NCBI GenBank assembly: GCA_004078665.1
Contig: SCFO01000001.1
Span: 1,018,377-1,082,376, forward strand
Length of the DNA: 64,000 nucleotides
Direction: 5' to 3'
Source: Halobacillus fulvus
GTDB lineage: Bacteria; Bacillota; Bacilli; Bacillales; Halobacillaceae
Made by a program: the position numbers and the translations under genes
Part shown: in pieces, positions 18,920-28,691 of the stretch
How the letters are laid out: each line of letters begins with the position of its first letter
Numbering within the stretch: position 1 is the stretch's first letter
Notes under the pieces: generated by a model
Seen by the model: the letters and a program-made list of their open reading frames with translations, nothing else
Told to the model about the DNA's origin: nothing
Database searches by the model: none

Positions 18920-18924
18920 TTTAT

Positions 18925-19602
18925 TTATTCTTGACCGGAAGCTTCCTCGTATGTAACATCAAGCCCCAATGTATCGTATAGTTCCTTTTTCAATACATTA
19001 TATTCCTCAGTATGTTGGTTGAACTGTTCATTCGCTTCCATTACCTGACTGTACGTATCATTAATTTCTGTAATCTGCGCCTGAAGCTGTTCCTCAGATA
19101 AATCTTCCTGCTGAAGCATGTCATATAGCTCGGCATCCAATGTCAGCGATTGATCATAAGCCTCGTATAGCGTCTGGTAAGACTCGTAGCGATTGTTCAT
19201 CGTTTCTGTCAAATCAGCCGCTTTATCCTTCGCTTCTGTCTGTTCTTCACCTAAATCAGCTACAGCGGATTCGATTTGATCGAACTCCTCTTTAGCTGCA
19301 TCAATGCTTTCTTTCTCGGTATCAAGCTTCTCTTTTCGCTCTTCAACCAATGCGGAAGCTTCCTCAGAAAGCTGCTGGATCTGATCAAACTCATCCATGC
19401 TAAGGTCAATGATTTGATTATAGAGCTCCTGCTCCTCATTCTCCAAATCGACTAATGGCTGCTGTTGTTCTCTGAACGGCTCCTCTAGACTGACGGCTTC
19501 TTCGAGGTGATTATAAATCTCCTCCTCGGCAGATGGCCCTGTGCAAGCAGACAAAATAAAAGCCGCTGCTGCAAGCAACGCCATGAGCATACGTAAACGC
19601 AC
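18925..19602 (-). CDS. ykyA: YkyA family cell-wall-associated lipoprotein
   Basis: Lipoprotein of 225 residues. The GTG start gives the signal peptide MRLRMLMALLAAAAFILSAC with Cys20 and is preceded by GGGGGAAC; a longer frame begins with an unconvincing hydrophilic extension. The mature protein is almost wholly helical with heptad-like Glu, Gln, Leu and Asp repeats over residues 40 to 200, so a coiled coil is expected. The YkyA family is described as putative cell-wall-binding. Position upstream of pdhA is as in B. subtilis. No regulator site seen. Confidence 0.85.
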   Translation of the reverse strand: MRLRMLMALLAAAAFILSACTGPSAEEEIYNHLEEAVSLEEPFREQQQPLVDLENEEQELYNQIIDLSMDEFDQIQQLSEEASALVEERKEKLDTEKESIDAAKEEFDQIESAVADLGEEQTEAKDKAADLTETMNNRYESYQTLYEAYDQSLTLDAELYDMLQQEDLSEEQLQAQITEINDTYSQVMEANEQFNQHTEEYNVLKKELYDTLGLDVTYEEASGQE

Positions 19603-19792
19603 AAATAGTTCCCCCTCGTTGTCCTTACAAATCATCATTGTAATCTTTTTCTATCTACCATAGTATAATAAATGATAATAAATTGAAAGTAGCATTTTTC
19701 ATATCTTACCATTAGAACAGTGAGGGTTCTGAATGAAAACAATACCTCCTGTCATAAAAGATAAAAATGCTTGTCATGAAAGGATGATTCGA

Positions 19793-20347
19793 ATGATTAC
19801 GATGGATGATATCGTTCGCGAGGGACACCCGGCACTGCGAAAAGTGACCGAGGAAGTCGAGCTCCCTCCTTCTGAAGAAGATAAAGAAACGTTAGAAGAA
19901 ATGCTTCAATATTTGAAGAATAGCCAGGATGAGGTGGTGTGTGATCGTTACGGTCTTCGTCCGGGCGTAGGACTTGCCGCTCCACAAATCAATGTGAACA
20001 AACGCATGCTTGCCGTTCACTTCGTCGACCTTAAGGATAAACTTTATACCTACGGGCTTTTCAATCCCCGTATCGTAAGCCATTCCGTAGAAAAAACGTA
20101 CTTATCAACCGGTGAGGGCTGCCTTTCGGTTGATCGCGAAGTCCCAGGATACGTCCCACGCTATCGCCGCATTACGGTTAAAGCAACAGACCTTGAAGGA
20201 AATGAAGTGAAATTACGCCTGAAAGACTATGCCGCTATTGTATTTCAGCATGAGATCGATCATCTCCACGGCGTCATGTTTTATGATCACATTGATCAGG
20301 AAAACCCATTTAAAGAACCGGACAATGCAACGCCTGCTGATCAATAA
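19793..20347 (+). CDS. def: peptide deformylase
   Basis: Removes the N-formyl group from nascent proteins. 184 residues, the same as the B. subtilis DefB (YkrB). The three metal-site motifs are visible: GVGLAAPQ at residues 58 to 65, EGCLS near residue 111 (metal Cys), and QHEIDHLHG near residue 153 (metal His pair and catalytic Glu). The start [16 protein letters not shown] is preferred over ATGs 9 and 60 bases upstream, with AAAGGATGA as ribosome site. The protein is the long type II form typical of Gram-positives. Ends in a bidirectional hairpin. Confidence 0.95.
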   Translation: MITMDDIVREGHPALRKVTEEVELPPSEEDKETLEEMLQYLKNSQDEVVCDRYGLRPGVGLAAPQINVNKRMLAVHFVDLKDKLYTYGLFNPRIVSHSVEKTYLSTGEGCLSVDREVPGYVPRYRRITVKATDLEGNEVKLRLKDYAAIVFQHEIDHLHGVMFYDHIDQENPFKEPDNATPADQ

Positions 20348-20352
20348 AAAGG

Positions 20353-20386
20353 AAAGAACCCGGGGAATTCACTCCCGGGTTCTTTC
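20353..20386. terminator. bidirectional terminator def / ykrA
   Basis: AAAGAACCCGGG stem, loop about eight bases, complement CCCGGGTTCTTT. Confidence 0.9.
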
Positions 20387-20412
20387 TATATAAAAAGCTA
20401 TTCCATGATTGT

Positions 20413-21189
20413 TTATTTTAACAACCCTATTTCATAAATCGCTTTAACTAGTCCACCTTGATCCACGTCATCCGTCACATAATCACTGACACTCTTCGTT
20501 TGCGGGACCGCATTGCCCATTGCGACGCCAGTTCCCACTTCACGAATCATTTCAATATCATTCAAACCGTCACCAAAGGCGTATGCATCCTCAATGGTTA
20601 GTCCAACAGCTTCAATCATCTTTTTAATCCCCTCTGCTTTCGATCCTCCGCTAGGAAGAACATCGCAGGAATAAGGGTGCCAACGGATATAATCGAACTC
20701 CTCGTGCTTTTTACGGTAATAGTCGATTTCATCCCCTTCACAAAATAGCAGGGATTGATAAATATCACGTTTTTCATAGTAAGACGCGTCCACTGGTGGA
20801 TGACCGAAAAATAGCGTGCCCAAACTGTCATGGATATAGGAATGACCAGGTGTCGTCGCCTTCATTCCCTCATGATCCATAAAGACCATCGGATGCTCTC
20901 TTTCCTCTGCTTCTAAGTGCAAGGCCTTCAGATGCTCGCGTGACAACGGGTTGGTATAGATTTCCTTGCCTTCCAACACCACGTATTGTCCATTGAAACT
21001 GATAAAGGAATCGATTCCAAGTTCATCGCGGATCCATTCGTACATAAAAGGTGCTCGCCCTGTCGCGATTGCACAGTAAACGCCCGCTTCCTTCAAATCT
21101 TGAATGGCTTGAACCGTTTCTTTAGGCAACTCTTTTTGATGATTCAATAATGTCCCGTCTATATCAAAAAAAGCGATTTTCTTTTCCAT
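20413..21189 (-). CDS. ykrA: Cof-type HAD phosphatase YkrA
   Basis: Haloacid dehalogenase superfamily phosphatase of the Cof subfamily (type IIB cap), 258 residues. Motif I is FFDIDGTLLN (residues 6 to 15, nucleophile Asp8), motif II is ATGRAPF near residue 43, motif III the Lys of SGGSKAEGIKKM near residue 188, and motif IV FGDGLNDIEMI near residue 209. Such enzymes dephosphorylate sugar phosphates and other small metabolites; the natural substrate is unknown. The ATG of MEKKIAFF follows GGGGGAAAAG. Position beside def is as in B. subtilis. Confidence 0.87.
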   Translation of the reverse strand: MEKKIAFFDIDGTLLNHQKELPKETVQAIQDLKEAGVYCAIATGRAPFMYEWIRDELGIDSFISFNGQYVVLEGKEIYTNPLSREHLKALHLEAEEREHPMVFMDHEGMKATTPGHSYIHDSLGTLFFGHPPVDASYYEKRDIYQSLLFCEGDEIDYYRKKHEEFDYIRWHPYSCDVLPSGGSKAEGIKKMIEAVGLTIEDAYAFGDGLNDIEMIREVGTGVAMGNAVPQTKSVSDYVTDDVDQGGLVKAIYEIGLLK

Positions 21190-21349
21190 CTCTTTTCCCC
21201 CGTCTCCTGTTTGAATTTGGTCCATTCATGAAATACTATGAAAGACTCTTTGTGGATTTACTGTAGCACGAGTGTATAAATTTGAGAAGAAAAACAGGTG
21301 TTCACAATAATTTATAGATGTAAATGTTTCATTCTCTTCCAAACCGTAT

Positions 21350-21355
21350 TATACT
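21350..21355 (+). promoter_or_regulatory. candidate -10 element ahead of the 23-residue peptide
   Basis: TATACT within TATTATACTATAAG; the -35 region 17 bases upstream (TTTCAT) is weak. It could drive the small basic peptide and possibly rpoY-rnjA. Confidence 0.3.
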
Positions 21356-21426
21356 ATAAGTAACAGGGATTGGGCGGTTTAACGTTTCTGGTGCTTTTCT
21401 TCATTGAGAAAGGGGATGGATGCACA

Positions 21427-21498
21427 ATGATGAAGCGTCTACGAAGGAAGCTTAGAAAACGTTGGAAAAAAATCATGCAAAGAAAAACATACGCATAA
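21427..21498 (+). CDS. 23-residue very basic peptide upstream of rpoY
   Basis: Short frame MMKRLRRKLRKRWKKIMQRKTYA; twelve of 23 residues are Lys or Arg, and it could form an amphipathic, nucleic-acid-binding helix. A purine-rich AAAGGGGATGG precedes it, though the spacing is slightly long, and a -10-like TATACT is about 75 bases upstream. It lies about 120 bases before rpoY on the same strand. No family recognised. Treat as a candidate; a chance frame is possible at this length. Confidence 0.4.
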   Translation: MMKRLRRKLRKRWKKIMQRKTYA

Positions 21499-21618
21499 AG
21501 ATCGGTCGTGTTTGATTCATAAAAACATGGTTATGATTACCACACGAATCATAAACGTGCTATGATAATGGACAGGACAAGAATGTGGAAACTATATCTA
21601 GTTAGGAGCGATAAAGTA

Positions 21619-21828
21619 ATGATTTTTAAAGTTTTATATCAGGAGCTTTCTCAAGAAGTTCCTGTTCGCGAACGTACACAGGCCATGTACGTTGAAGCGG
21701 ATACAGAGAGACAAGTACGTAAAAAATTGGCAGATAAGGGAATTAACATTGAATATATCCAGGTGCTTAATGAGGATCACTTGGCATACGAGCAGCAGTC
21801 TGAGGGCTTCGCTGTGGAGAACGTCTAA
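21619..21828 (+). CDS. rpoY: RNA polymerase epsilon subunit RpoY
   Basis: Small accessory subunit of the RNA polymerase of Firmicutes, 69 residues, the same length as B. subtilis RpoY (YkzG). It starts MIFKVLYQE and contains RERTQAMYVEADTERQVRKKL in the middle. It associates with the core enzyme near the secondary-channel side and is structurally like a phage polymerase inhibitor. The internal ATG preceded by TAGGAGCG is used; a longer upstream frame is a by-product. Three bases separate it from rnjA, the usual pairing in Bacilli. Confidence 0.92.
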   Translation: MIFKVLYQELSQEVPVRERTQAMYVEADTERQVRKKLADKGINIEYIQVLNEDHLAYEQQSEGFAVENV

Positions 21829-21831
21829 CGT

Positions 21832-23499
21832 ATGAAATTTGTAAAAAATGATCAGACCGCAGTATTTGCTTTAGGCGGTCTCGGTGAAATCGGTAAAAAC
21901 ACTTACGGAGTACAATTCCAAGACGAAATCATCCTCATTGATGCCGGAATTAAGTTCCCCGAAGATGAACTTTTAGGTATTGACTATGTCATTCCAGACT
22001 ATACCTATCTCGTTCAAAACCAAGATAAAATCAAAGGGTTGTTCATCACTCACGGTCACGAAGACCACATCGGCGGGATCCCTTACCTGCTTCGTGAAAT
22101 CAACATCCCGATCTACGCTGGAAAATTAGCAGCTGGCCTTATTCGTAACAAACTTGAAGAGCACGGTTTATTACGTAATACAAAATTACACACTTTTCAA
22201 GAAGATGATGTAATCAAGTTCCGTAAAACATCCGTATCTTTCTTCCATACGACACACAGTATTCCAGATTCTTACGGTATCGTCGTAAAAACTCCTCCTG
22301 GGAACGTTGTTCATACAGGAGACTTTAAATTTGACTTCACCCCTGTCGGAGAACCCGCGAACTTAGCTAAAATGGCTGAAATCGGTAAAGAAGGTGTTCT
22401 CGCCCTGTTATCAGACAGTACGAACAGTGAAGTCCCTGGCTTTACGAAGTCAGAACGTGTGGTAGGACAAAGCATTCATGACATCTTTTCGCGTATGGAT
22501 GGTCGATTGATCTTTGCAACCTTTGCGTCAAACATTCACCGCCTGCAACAAGTTGTAGAAGCCGCTGTCAAACACGGTCGTAAAGTAGCCGTTTTTGGAC
22601 GCAGTATGGAAGCTTCAATCTCGATCGGTCAGGAGCTCGGTTATATTCGCGCGCCAAAAGATACGTTTATTGACGCCCAGCAAATTAACCGTCTTCCGGC
22701 TAACGAAGTGGCGATTCTTTGTACAGGATCCCAAGGTGAACCGATGGCAGCTCTTTCTAGAATTGCGAATGGTACACACCGACAAATTCAAATTCAACCC
22801 GGCGACACGGTTGTGTTCTCCTCATCCCCAATCCCTGGTAACACAATCAGTGTAAGCCGTACGATCAACAAGCTGTATCGTGCAGGAGCTGAAGTCATTC
22901 ACGGACCACTCAATGACATTCACACTTCTGGACACGGTAGCCGAGAAGAAATGAAGCTGATGCTTCGTCTCATGCAGCCGAAATTCTTCATGCCGATCCA
23001 CGGTGAATACCGTATGCTTAAAGAACATGCGAAATTAAGCTATGACTGCGGTGTTGAACCGGACAATTGCTTTGTGATGGACATCGGTGACGTCCTTGCC
23101 TTAGGTAAAGATGAAGCAGCGGTGGCCGGTAAAATCCCATCCGGATCTGTCTATGTCGACGGAAGCGGAATCGGAGATATCGGGAACATTGTGTTGCGTG
23201 ACCGCCGCATTCTTTCCGAAGAAGGACTCGTGATCGTTGTTGTCAGCATCAACATGAAGGAATTCAAGATTGCTTCAGGTCCGGATATCATCTCTCGCGG
23301 TTTCGTATATATGAGAGAGTCAGAAGACTTGATCAAAGACGCTCAAAAGCTCGTGACGAAACACGTTAGCAAAGTAATGGAGCAACGTACAACCCAATGG
23401 TCTGAAATCAAAAATGAAATCACAGATACCATTGCTCCGTTCCTATTTGAAAAAACAAAACGCCGTCCAATGATCTTACCGATCATCATGGAGGTATGA
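21832..23499 (+). CDS. rnjA: ribonuclease J1
   Basis: RNase with 5'-to-3' exonuclease and endonuclease activity, central to mRNA decay and 16S rRNA maturation in Bacilli. 555 residues: metallo-beta-lactamase domain with the zinc motif HGHEDH at residues 74 to 79, a beta-CASP domain inserted in the middle ([12 protein letters not shown] near residue 200 and FGRSMEAS near residue 260), the RMMLB zinc-hydrolase region with FMPIHGEYR near residue 385, and a C-terminal domain for dimerisation. Translationally coupled to rpoY. SR1P, encoded in this window, is known to help GapA bind this enzyme in B. subtilis. Confidence 0.96.
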   Translation: MKFVKNDQTAVFALGGLGEIGKNTYGVQFQDEIILIDAGIKFPEDELLGIDYVIPDYTYLVQNQDKIKGLFITHGHEDHIGGIPYLLREINIPIYAGKLAAGLIRNKLEEHGLLRNTKLHTFQEDDVIKFRKTSVSFFHTTHSIPDSYGIVVKTPPGNVVHTGDFKFDFTPVGEPANLAKMAEIGKEGVLALLSDSTNSEVPGFTKSERVVGQSIHDIFSRMDGRLIFATFASNIHRLQQVVEAAVKHGRKVAVFGRSMEASISIGQELGYIRAPKDTFIDAQQINRLPANEVAILCTGSQGEPMAALSRIANGTHRQIQIQPGDTVVFSSSPIPGNTISVSRTINKLYRAGAEVIHGPLNDIHTSGHGSREEMKLMLRLMQPKFFMPIHGEYRMLKEHAKLSYDCGVEPDNCFVMDIGDVLALGKDEAAVAGKIPSGSVYVDGSGIGDIGNIVLRDRRILSEEGLVIVVVSINMKEFKIASGPDIISRGFVYMRESEDLIKDAQKLVTKHVSKVMEQRTTQWSEIKNEITDTIAPFLFEKTKRRPMILPIIMEV

Positions 23500-23504
23500 T
23501 AAAG

Positions 23505-23537
23505 AAATCCCCCGCTATCAGTAGCGGGGGATTTTTA
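23505..23537. terminator. bidirectional terminator rnjA / pyruvate oxidase
   Basis: AAATCCCCCGCTA stem, loop TCAG, complement TAGCGGGGGATTT. Confidence 0.92.
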
Positions 23538-23538
23538 T

Positions 23539-25260
23539 TTAGGTCAGACGTTTTAAAGATTTTTTCAAGTCAGGTAAATCGAGTGTCCCCGACTCAAAAA
23601 AGTTTTTAATCACATATTTTGAAAAGTTAACAGCCGATGTGTAATCGATTTTCCCTGGTAACGGAGCAACATCCTCAATGACGACGTCAATCAATACCGG
23701 CTTGTTCGACAAGAAGGCTTGGTTCATTTTAGATTCAAGATCCTCGTAATTCTCGACCCTGTACCCTTCTCCTCCGCACGCTTCAGCAAATTTAGCAAAG
23801 TCAATCTCACCAAGATCCGTCGCATAGTTTAGGTGTCCCATCTGTTCCTGTTCGTATTTAATCATGCCAATTTTACTATTATTCAAAACGACCATTTTGA
23901 TGGGAAGATCATACTTTACTGCGGTTACAAAGTCGTGCATGACCATGGAGAACCCCCCATCGCCTGCAATGCCGATCACTTGGCGCTCCGGATAGGCTAC
24001 CTGAGCAGCAAGTGCACCTGGAAGTCCACTTCCCATCGTAGCGAGCCATCCGGACATGACAAACTTCTGATCCACGAACGGAAGAAAACGGGAGACCCAT
24101 ACTGTAGAGTTTCCAACATCGCCTGAGATCACTGCCCCCGGTTTCATCAACTTCTCCAGTTGATACATAACCTGCGGGGCATGAAGCGGGTTGCTTGTCG
24201 AGCGTTTCTCTTCCTGCAATGCAATGCGCCAGTCATTCATTTTCTCCTGGTAATAGGTCAAATATTGCCTTTCTTCCACAGGTGTTAGCAGCTCCTGTAA
24301 AGCCTTCATCGTTGCTTCAGCGTCTCCCGGAAGTCCAACATCCACTGGATAATGCTTCCCGATGTTTTCGGGTCGTAAATCGATTTGGATCGCTTTCACA
24401 TTATCAGGTAGAAAATCTCGATAAGGGAACTGTGTCCCGATCAGAATCAGTAAGTCGGTTTCTTTCATAGCATGGTAAGCTGGTTTTGTCCCGATTTGTC
24501 CATGTTGTCCAAGACAATATGGATGATGATCAGGAATCACGCCTTTAGCAAGCAGGCTCAATATGATAGGAGCTTTGATGGTCTCTGCGAACTCGATCAA
24601 GGAGGATCTAGCACTGGAAGCACCTTGCCCTGCCAGAATCAAAGGCTTTTCTGCCTGTTCCAGAAGGTGTCTCGCCTCTTTCAAATCCTCCATCGCCGGG
24701 ATGACGCGTGGTCTGACATAACCAGGACTTGTCAGACGGACCTGACTCTTCTGCTTTTTAGCAAAAAGATCATCCGGCACAATTAAGACAGATACACCCG
24801 AAGCAGCATAAGCCTCTCTTATGGCCTGATTCAAAAGATCCGGCAGTTGGGCTTCTGTCTCCGCTCTTTTGTTAAATACGGCGACATCATCAAACATCCG
24901 CTCTAAATTTATTTCCTGAAACGCACCCGTTCCAACTTCTTCACTATGAACCTGTCCCACAATCGCCAGAACAGGTGCTTTATCTGCTTTTGCATCATAT
25001 AAGCCATTCAGGAGATGGACAGCTCCTGGACCAGCAATCGCCATCGTCACTCCAAGTTTACCCGTCAACTTCGCATATGCGGCGGCAGACAATGCGCCAG
25101 TCTCTTCATGACGAACCTGTATGAATTCGATTTCTTCTTTTCGCTTTCTAAGATCATCTATTAATTCATTAATGGAATCTCCAGGCATTCCATAAACATG
25201 TTGAACCCCACAATCTATTAATTGCTGTGCCATTACTTCTCCAGTCCTCTTGTCAAACAT
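23539..25260 (-). CDS. pyruvate oxidase-type thiamine diphosphate enzyme (YdaP/CidC-like)
   Basis: Thiamine diphosphate and FAD enzyme of the POX family, about 573 residues. It is expected to convert pyruvate to acetate or acetyl phosphate. Three domains are visible: the pyrimidine domain with GVQHVYGMPGDSINELIDDL and catalytic Glu in VRHEETGALSA, the central FAD-like domain, and the diphosphate domain with GDGGFSMVMHDF near residue 427 and its NNSKIGM. The set AIAGPGAVHLLNGLYDAKADKAPVLAI matches YdaP of Bacillus and CidC of Staphylococcus. The second ATG (25260) has better spacing from AAAGGA than the first at 25269. Convergent with rnjA. Acetolactate synthase is less likely. Confidence 0.85.
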   Translation of the reverse strand: MFDKRTGEVMAQQLIDCGVQHVYGMPGDSINELIDDLRKRKEEIEFIQVRHEETGALSAAAYAKLTGKLGVTMAIAGPGAVHLLNGLYDAKADKAPVLAIVGQVHSEEVGTGAFQEINLERMFDDVAVFNKRAETEAQLPDLLNQAIREAYAASGVSVLIVPDDLFAKKQKSQVRLTSPGYVRPRVIPAMEDLKEARHLLEQAEKPLILAGQGASSARSSLIEFAETIKAPIILSLLAKGVIPDHHPYCLGQHGQIGTKPAYHAMKETDLLILIGTQFPYRDFLPDNVKAIQIDLRPENIGKHYPVDVGLPGDAEATMKALQELLTPVEERQYLTYYQEKMNDWRIALQEEKRSTSNPLHAPQVMYQLEKLMKPGAVISGDVGNSTVWVSRFLPFVDQKFVMSGWLATMGSGLPGALAAQVAYPERQVIGIAGDGGFSMVMHDFVTAVKYDLPIKMVVLNNSKIGMIKYEQEQMGHLNYATDLGEIDFAKFAEACGGEGYRVENYEDLESKMNQAFLSNKPVLIDVVIEDVAPLPGKIDYTSAVNFSKYVIKNFFESGTLDLPDLKKSLKRLT

Positions 25261-25429
25261 CACGGTCATCCTTTCCTAAAACAATCATTCGTATTTATTC
25301 CTTAATGTCCTTTATTGCCTGTTTAGCCATTAAGTAAACCATTGTCACTCCTTGTCGAATGATTGCTCTGTTATAGTTCGACATCTTGACTGATTTAAAT
25401 AAAATTTATTCCTGAAATTAGGCAAACTA

Positions 25430-25464
25430 AAAAGACCCTAAGGCACATGCCTCAAGGTCTTTAT
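25430..25464 (-). terminator. ktrC terminator
   Basis: Extended stem AAGACC...AGGCA paired with TGCCT...GGTCTT, with small internal mismatches, followed on the minus strand by TTTTTAG. Confidence 0.8.
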
Positions 25465-25469
25465 TTCCA

Positions 25470-26135
25470 TCAATCTTCAACAACCAGGTTCTTTTCAAAG
25501 CGGCTGATATCATTGTCTGCCCCGATTACAATCAAAATATCACTTTCTTTGATTTCTTCTGTGGCCATTGGTGAAACGATGACGTCTTTCTTACGTTTGA
25601 TCGCCACAACGTTACAGCCGTATTGTGCACGGATATCGAGATCGACCAGTGTCTTGCCGCTCATCTTACTTCCTGCTTTCACTTCGACAACACTATGATC
25701 ATCTGATAATTCGATATAATCCAGGATATTGTTTGAGATGATGTTGTGGGCAATACGTTTCCCCATATCTCGCTCCGGATGGACGACGTGATCCGCTCCG
25801 ATTTTACTTAGTACTTTTTCATGGTAATCGTTCTGTGCTTTAACCGTGATCGTCTTAATGCCTAGTTCTTTTAACATTAGCGTCGTCAGAATACTCGCCT
25901 GAATATTATCACCGATCGCGACGATGACATGATCAATATTTCTTAAGCCGAGTTCTTTCAAGACATTTTCGTCCGTAGAATCTGCGATAACTGCATGAGC
26001 TGCAATATCTTTATATTCATTCACTTTATCCTCATCAAGGTCTATAGCCAGAACGTCCATTCCTTCACGGCTAAGTTCCCGGCAGATACTGCCTCCGAAT
26101 CGACCTAAGCCAATGACGGCATACTCTTTTTTCAT
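25470..26135 (-). CDS. ktrC: potassium uptake regulatory subunit KtrC (RCK protein)
   Basis: Cytoplasmic gating ring subunit of a Ktr-type K+ transporter, 221 residues. The RCK_N Rossmann fold has VIGLGRFGGSICREL at residues 7 to 21 with the acidic nucleotide-binding DLDEDK following, and the RCK_C domain begins near residue 140. It binds ATP, ADP or NAD(H); c-di-AMP binds the RCK_C domain of relatives. In B. subtilis ktrC also lies next to rnjA, and its membrane partner is KtrD, whose gene is at the far end of this window. KtrA is the alternative, but synteny favours KtrC. Confidence 0.9.
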   Translation of the reverse strand: MKKEYAVIGLGRFGGSICRELSREGMDVLAIDLDEDKVNEYKDIAAHAVIADSTDENVLKELGLRNIDHVIVAIGDNIQASILTTLMLKELGIKTITVKAQNDYHEKVLSKIGADHVVHPERDMGKRIAHNIISNNILDYIELSDDHSVVEVKAGSKMSGKTLVDLDIRAQYGCNVVAIKRKKDVIVSPMATEEIKESDILIVIGADNDISRFEKNLVVED

Positions 26136-26196
26136 ATCCTAATCCTCCACTGTTTCAATCTACCGCTATTTTATCATATAAACTGTCAGGAAACAT

Positions 26197-26231
26197 AAAA
26201 AAGCAGAGAAGGTTCCCCTTCTCTACTTTTT
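26197..26231 (-). terminator. cydAB terminator
   Basis: AGAGAAGG stem with complement CCTTCTCT and a four-base loop, followed on the minus strand by GCTTTTTTA; it overlaps the cydB stop codon. Confidence 0.85.
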
Positions 26232-27236
26232 CCCTTTTACATAATCTGCATCAAACAAGAACATTCTCATCAGCATGACCAGTGACGGAATGAGTAGACA
26301 TAAACCGGCAATAAATACAACGATCAAAGCGACCGCCATTGATTCGTTGGTTACACCACTGGTCAGCGTAATGTAGGGATTGAGAATGTACGGCAAGTGC
26401 GAGGCACCATAGCCGAAGAATGCGAAGAAGAACTGGAACATGACCGCTATAAAGGCCCAGCCGTAATACTTTCCTTGGTACATGAGGAAGACGGCCGCCA
26501 TAAAGAATGCTACGGAAATACCGAACACCCACCATAGCTCAATCGCTCTCTGAAAGTGTTCCGGATTCTGCTGACTTAGAGCAATAAAAGTGGTCAAGCT
26601 TGCAATGATCGTTGGTGAGCTCCAAAACAAGGCATATTTTTTCACTAATTGTAGAGCTGGCTGATCATTAGCACGGGCAGCGTAATACACTAGAAACATC
26701 GCACTGATGTACAGGACGGATACAATCGCCAGAAAAACGACACTCCAGGAATAAGGGCTTGAAAGTAGCTCCCCGTATAACAACTGGACGCCATTCGATG
26801 TTTCTTCGATATATCCACCTTCTGAAATCGTCAGTGCTGTTGATAAGGACGCTGGAATCAACAATCCTGTTGCTCCGTAGAAAAACATATACACCGTATT
26901 ATCTTTTGACCCGTAGCTCTCGAAAGCGTAAAAGGAGCCCCTGATCGCAATGAGGACGATGGCTATGCTTCCAGGGATGAGCAAAGATTGACCATAATAA
27001 TAGGCCGTATCAGGGAAGAAACCGACAAGTCCGACAAAGAAAAAGACGAAAAAGACGTTCGTGACTTCCCAGACTGGCGATAAATATCTTGAGATGAGCT
27101 GATTAATGATATGGTCTTTTTTAGTTATCTTGGCATAGTAGGCAAAGAATCCCGCCCCGAAATCAATCGAGGCGACGATCAAATACCCGTATAGGAAAAA
27201 CCATAAGACGGTGATTCCGATCAGTTCATAACTCAT
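26223..27236 (-). CDS. cydB: cytochrome bd-type quinol oxidase subunit II
   Basis: Membrane subunit of a bd-type terminal oxidase, 337 residues and about nine helices. N-terminal WFFLYGYLIVASIDFGAGFFAYY is the characteristic CydB opening. With CydA it reduces oxygen to water using menaquinol at low oxygen tension. It lacks obvious soluble domains. The start codon overlaps the cydA stop by four bases, so the two are translationally coupled. The cydCD assembly transporter does not follow; the next genes rightward are a different ABC exporter. Confidence 0.9.
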   Translation of the reverse strand: MSYELIGITVLWFFLYGYLIVASIDFGAGFFAYYAKITKKDHIINQLISRYLSPVWEVTNVFFVFFFVGLVGFFPDTAYYYGQSLLIPGSIAIVLIAIRGSFYAFESYGSKDNTVYMFFYGATGLLIPASLSTALTISEGGYIEETSNGVQLLYGELLSSPYSWSVVFLAIVSVLYISAMFLVYYAARANDQPALQLVKKYALFWSSPTIIASLTTFIALSQQNPEHFQRAIELWWVFGISVAFFMAAVFLMYQGKYYGWAFIAVMFQFFFAFFGYGASHLPYILNPYITLTSGVTNESMAVALIVVFIAGLCLLIPSLVMLMRMFLFDADYVKGKK

Positions 27237-28594
27237 GATTTGTCATCCTCCTTCGTTGCTGCTACTTGAGGATAACGGTGTTCCAATTCAAGCTCAGCCG
27301 GGTTATTCTTAAACATTTTGCGAAGTACGACGATACATCCGGTCGCAAGGACGGCATAAAGGAGGAAGAATAAAATGAACATCCAGCCAACATATGGAGA
27401 TGTCGTCGCCCCTTCTTCCACCGTCATAAAGCCTCTCATGATCCACGGCTGTCTCCCTACCTCAGCATAAATCCAACCAAACTCTGTCGCGAGCATTGCA
27501 AGTGGTCCACCCGCGGCAATTCCCCAAAGGAGGAAGCGATTGTCTTCCCTCAACCTCTTCACTTTCCAGAAAATCAGGAAGAGAAGAGATAAACCGAGCA
27601 AGTAGAAGCCTATCGATACCATCAGGTCAAACATATAATGGATCCAAAGCGGCGGTCGCTCGTCTTCAGGCGTTTCTTCAAGCCCCTGGACTTCGGCATT
27701 GAAATCCCCATAAGCTAGGAAACTGAGAGCATTCGGAATCCGTATGGCGTTTTCGACCTCATTGTTCTCATTCAGCGTTCCAAACACGACGAGATCCGCC
27801 CCGCGTTCCGTTTCGAAATGCCATTCACCGGCTGCCAATTTCTCCGGCTGTTCCTCGGCAAGGAACTTAGCGGATAAGTCACCCGCGATGGCTGTAAGAA
27901 TCGCAAACAGGAACGTTGCCGTTACCGTAAGCTTCAAAGCTTTCTTGTGATAAGCTCCGCCTTTTTTCAGCAAAATGAAAATAGCGGCGATTGCAGCAAG
28001 TATGGCCGCAGAAGTTAAATAAGATGATGTAATGACGTGGAACACCTTCGTTGGTGTAGCCGGGTTGAACATCGCCTGAAGCGGATTTACCGACGTTATC
28101 ACGCCGTCCTCCATATCAAAACCAGCCGGTGTATTCATGAAAGAGTTGACGGTTGTAATGAAGAACGCAGACATCATGGCCCCAAGGACAACAGGAATCG
28201 ATAATAGCCAGTGGTAGATCGGGTTCTTAAATCGATCCCATGTATATAAATAGGCTCCGAGGAAAATCGCTTCAAAGAAAAAGGCGAAGGTTTCCATAAA
28301 CAACGGAAGCGCAATAACATTACCTGCCAGTTGCATAAAGCTTGGCCAAATCAATGAAAGTTGCAGGCCGATGGCTGTACCTGTCACAACCCCTACCGCT
28401 ACCGTGATCGTGAAACCACGTGTCCACCTGCGGGCGAGCAATGTGTAGTGCGGGTCTTTCTTTTTAATCCCGATAAACTCAGCAACCGAAATCATGATCG
28501 GCACCCCGACCCCGATGGCTGCAAATATGATGTGAAAAATCAATGTCATGGACGTGAGCATTCGACTCAGCATGACGTTATCCAATTCGAACAT
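27233..28594 (-). CDS. cydA: cytochrome bd-type quinol oxidase subunit I
   Basis: Haem-bearing subunit, 453 residues. The N-terminal haem-ligand His is in LIFHIIFAAIGVG near residue 20, the conserved Glu of the proton path is in FFFEAIFLGAYLYTWDR near residue 106, and GWIYAEVGRQPW near residue 377 is the family signature. The segment between the sixth and seventh helices is of the short Q-loop type, so this may be a cyanide-insensitive (CioA/YthA-like) variant rather than the classical long Q-loop enzyme. A near-perfect Rex box lies about 100 bases upstream, indicating control by the NADH/NAD+ ratio. Confidence 0.9.
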   Translation of the reverse strand: MFELDNVMLSRMLTSMTLIFHIIFAAIGVGVPIMISVAEFIGIKKKDPHYTLLARRWTRGFTITVAVGVVTGTAIGLQLSLIWPSFMQLAGNVIALPLFMETFAFFFEAIFLGAYLYTWDRFKNPIYHWLLSIPVVLGAMMSAFFITTVNSFMNTPAGFDMEDGVITSVNPLQAMFNPATPTKVFHVITSSYLTSAAILAAIAAIFILLKKGGAYHKKALKLTVTATFLFAILTAIAGDLSAKFLAEEQPEKLAAGEWHFETERGADLVVFGTLNENNEVENAIRIPNALSFLAYGDFNAEVQGLEETPEDERPPLWIHYMFDLMVSIGFYLLGLSLLFLIFWKVKRLREDNRFLLWGIAAGGPLAMLATEFGWIYAEVGRQPWIMRGFMTVEEGATTSPYVGWMFILFFLLYAVLATGCIVVLRKMFKNNPAELELEHRYPQVAATKEDDKS

Positions 28595-28691
28595 AATGAT
28601 CCCCCTTATGATTTAAGGTCCTCACAGGCTTTTGTCTAATCCACAGTATAAAACAGGATAACGTTTCATGTGCAGAAGCTTGTTGACGATT

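Noticed and set aside
25314-25339. Sigma-B-like promoter before the pyruvate oxidase gene
   Set aside because: GTTTAC-N14-GGCAAT keeps only part of the -10 consensus GGGTAT; too weak, though the B. subtilis relative ydaP is stress-induced.
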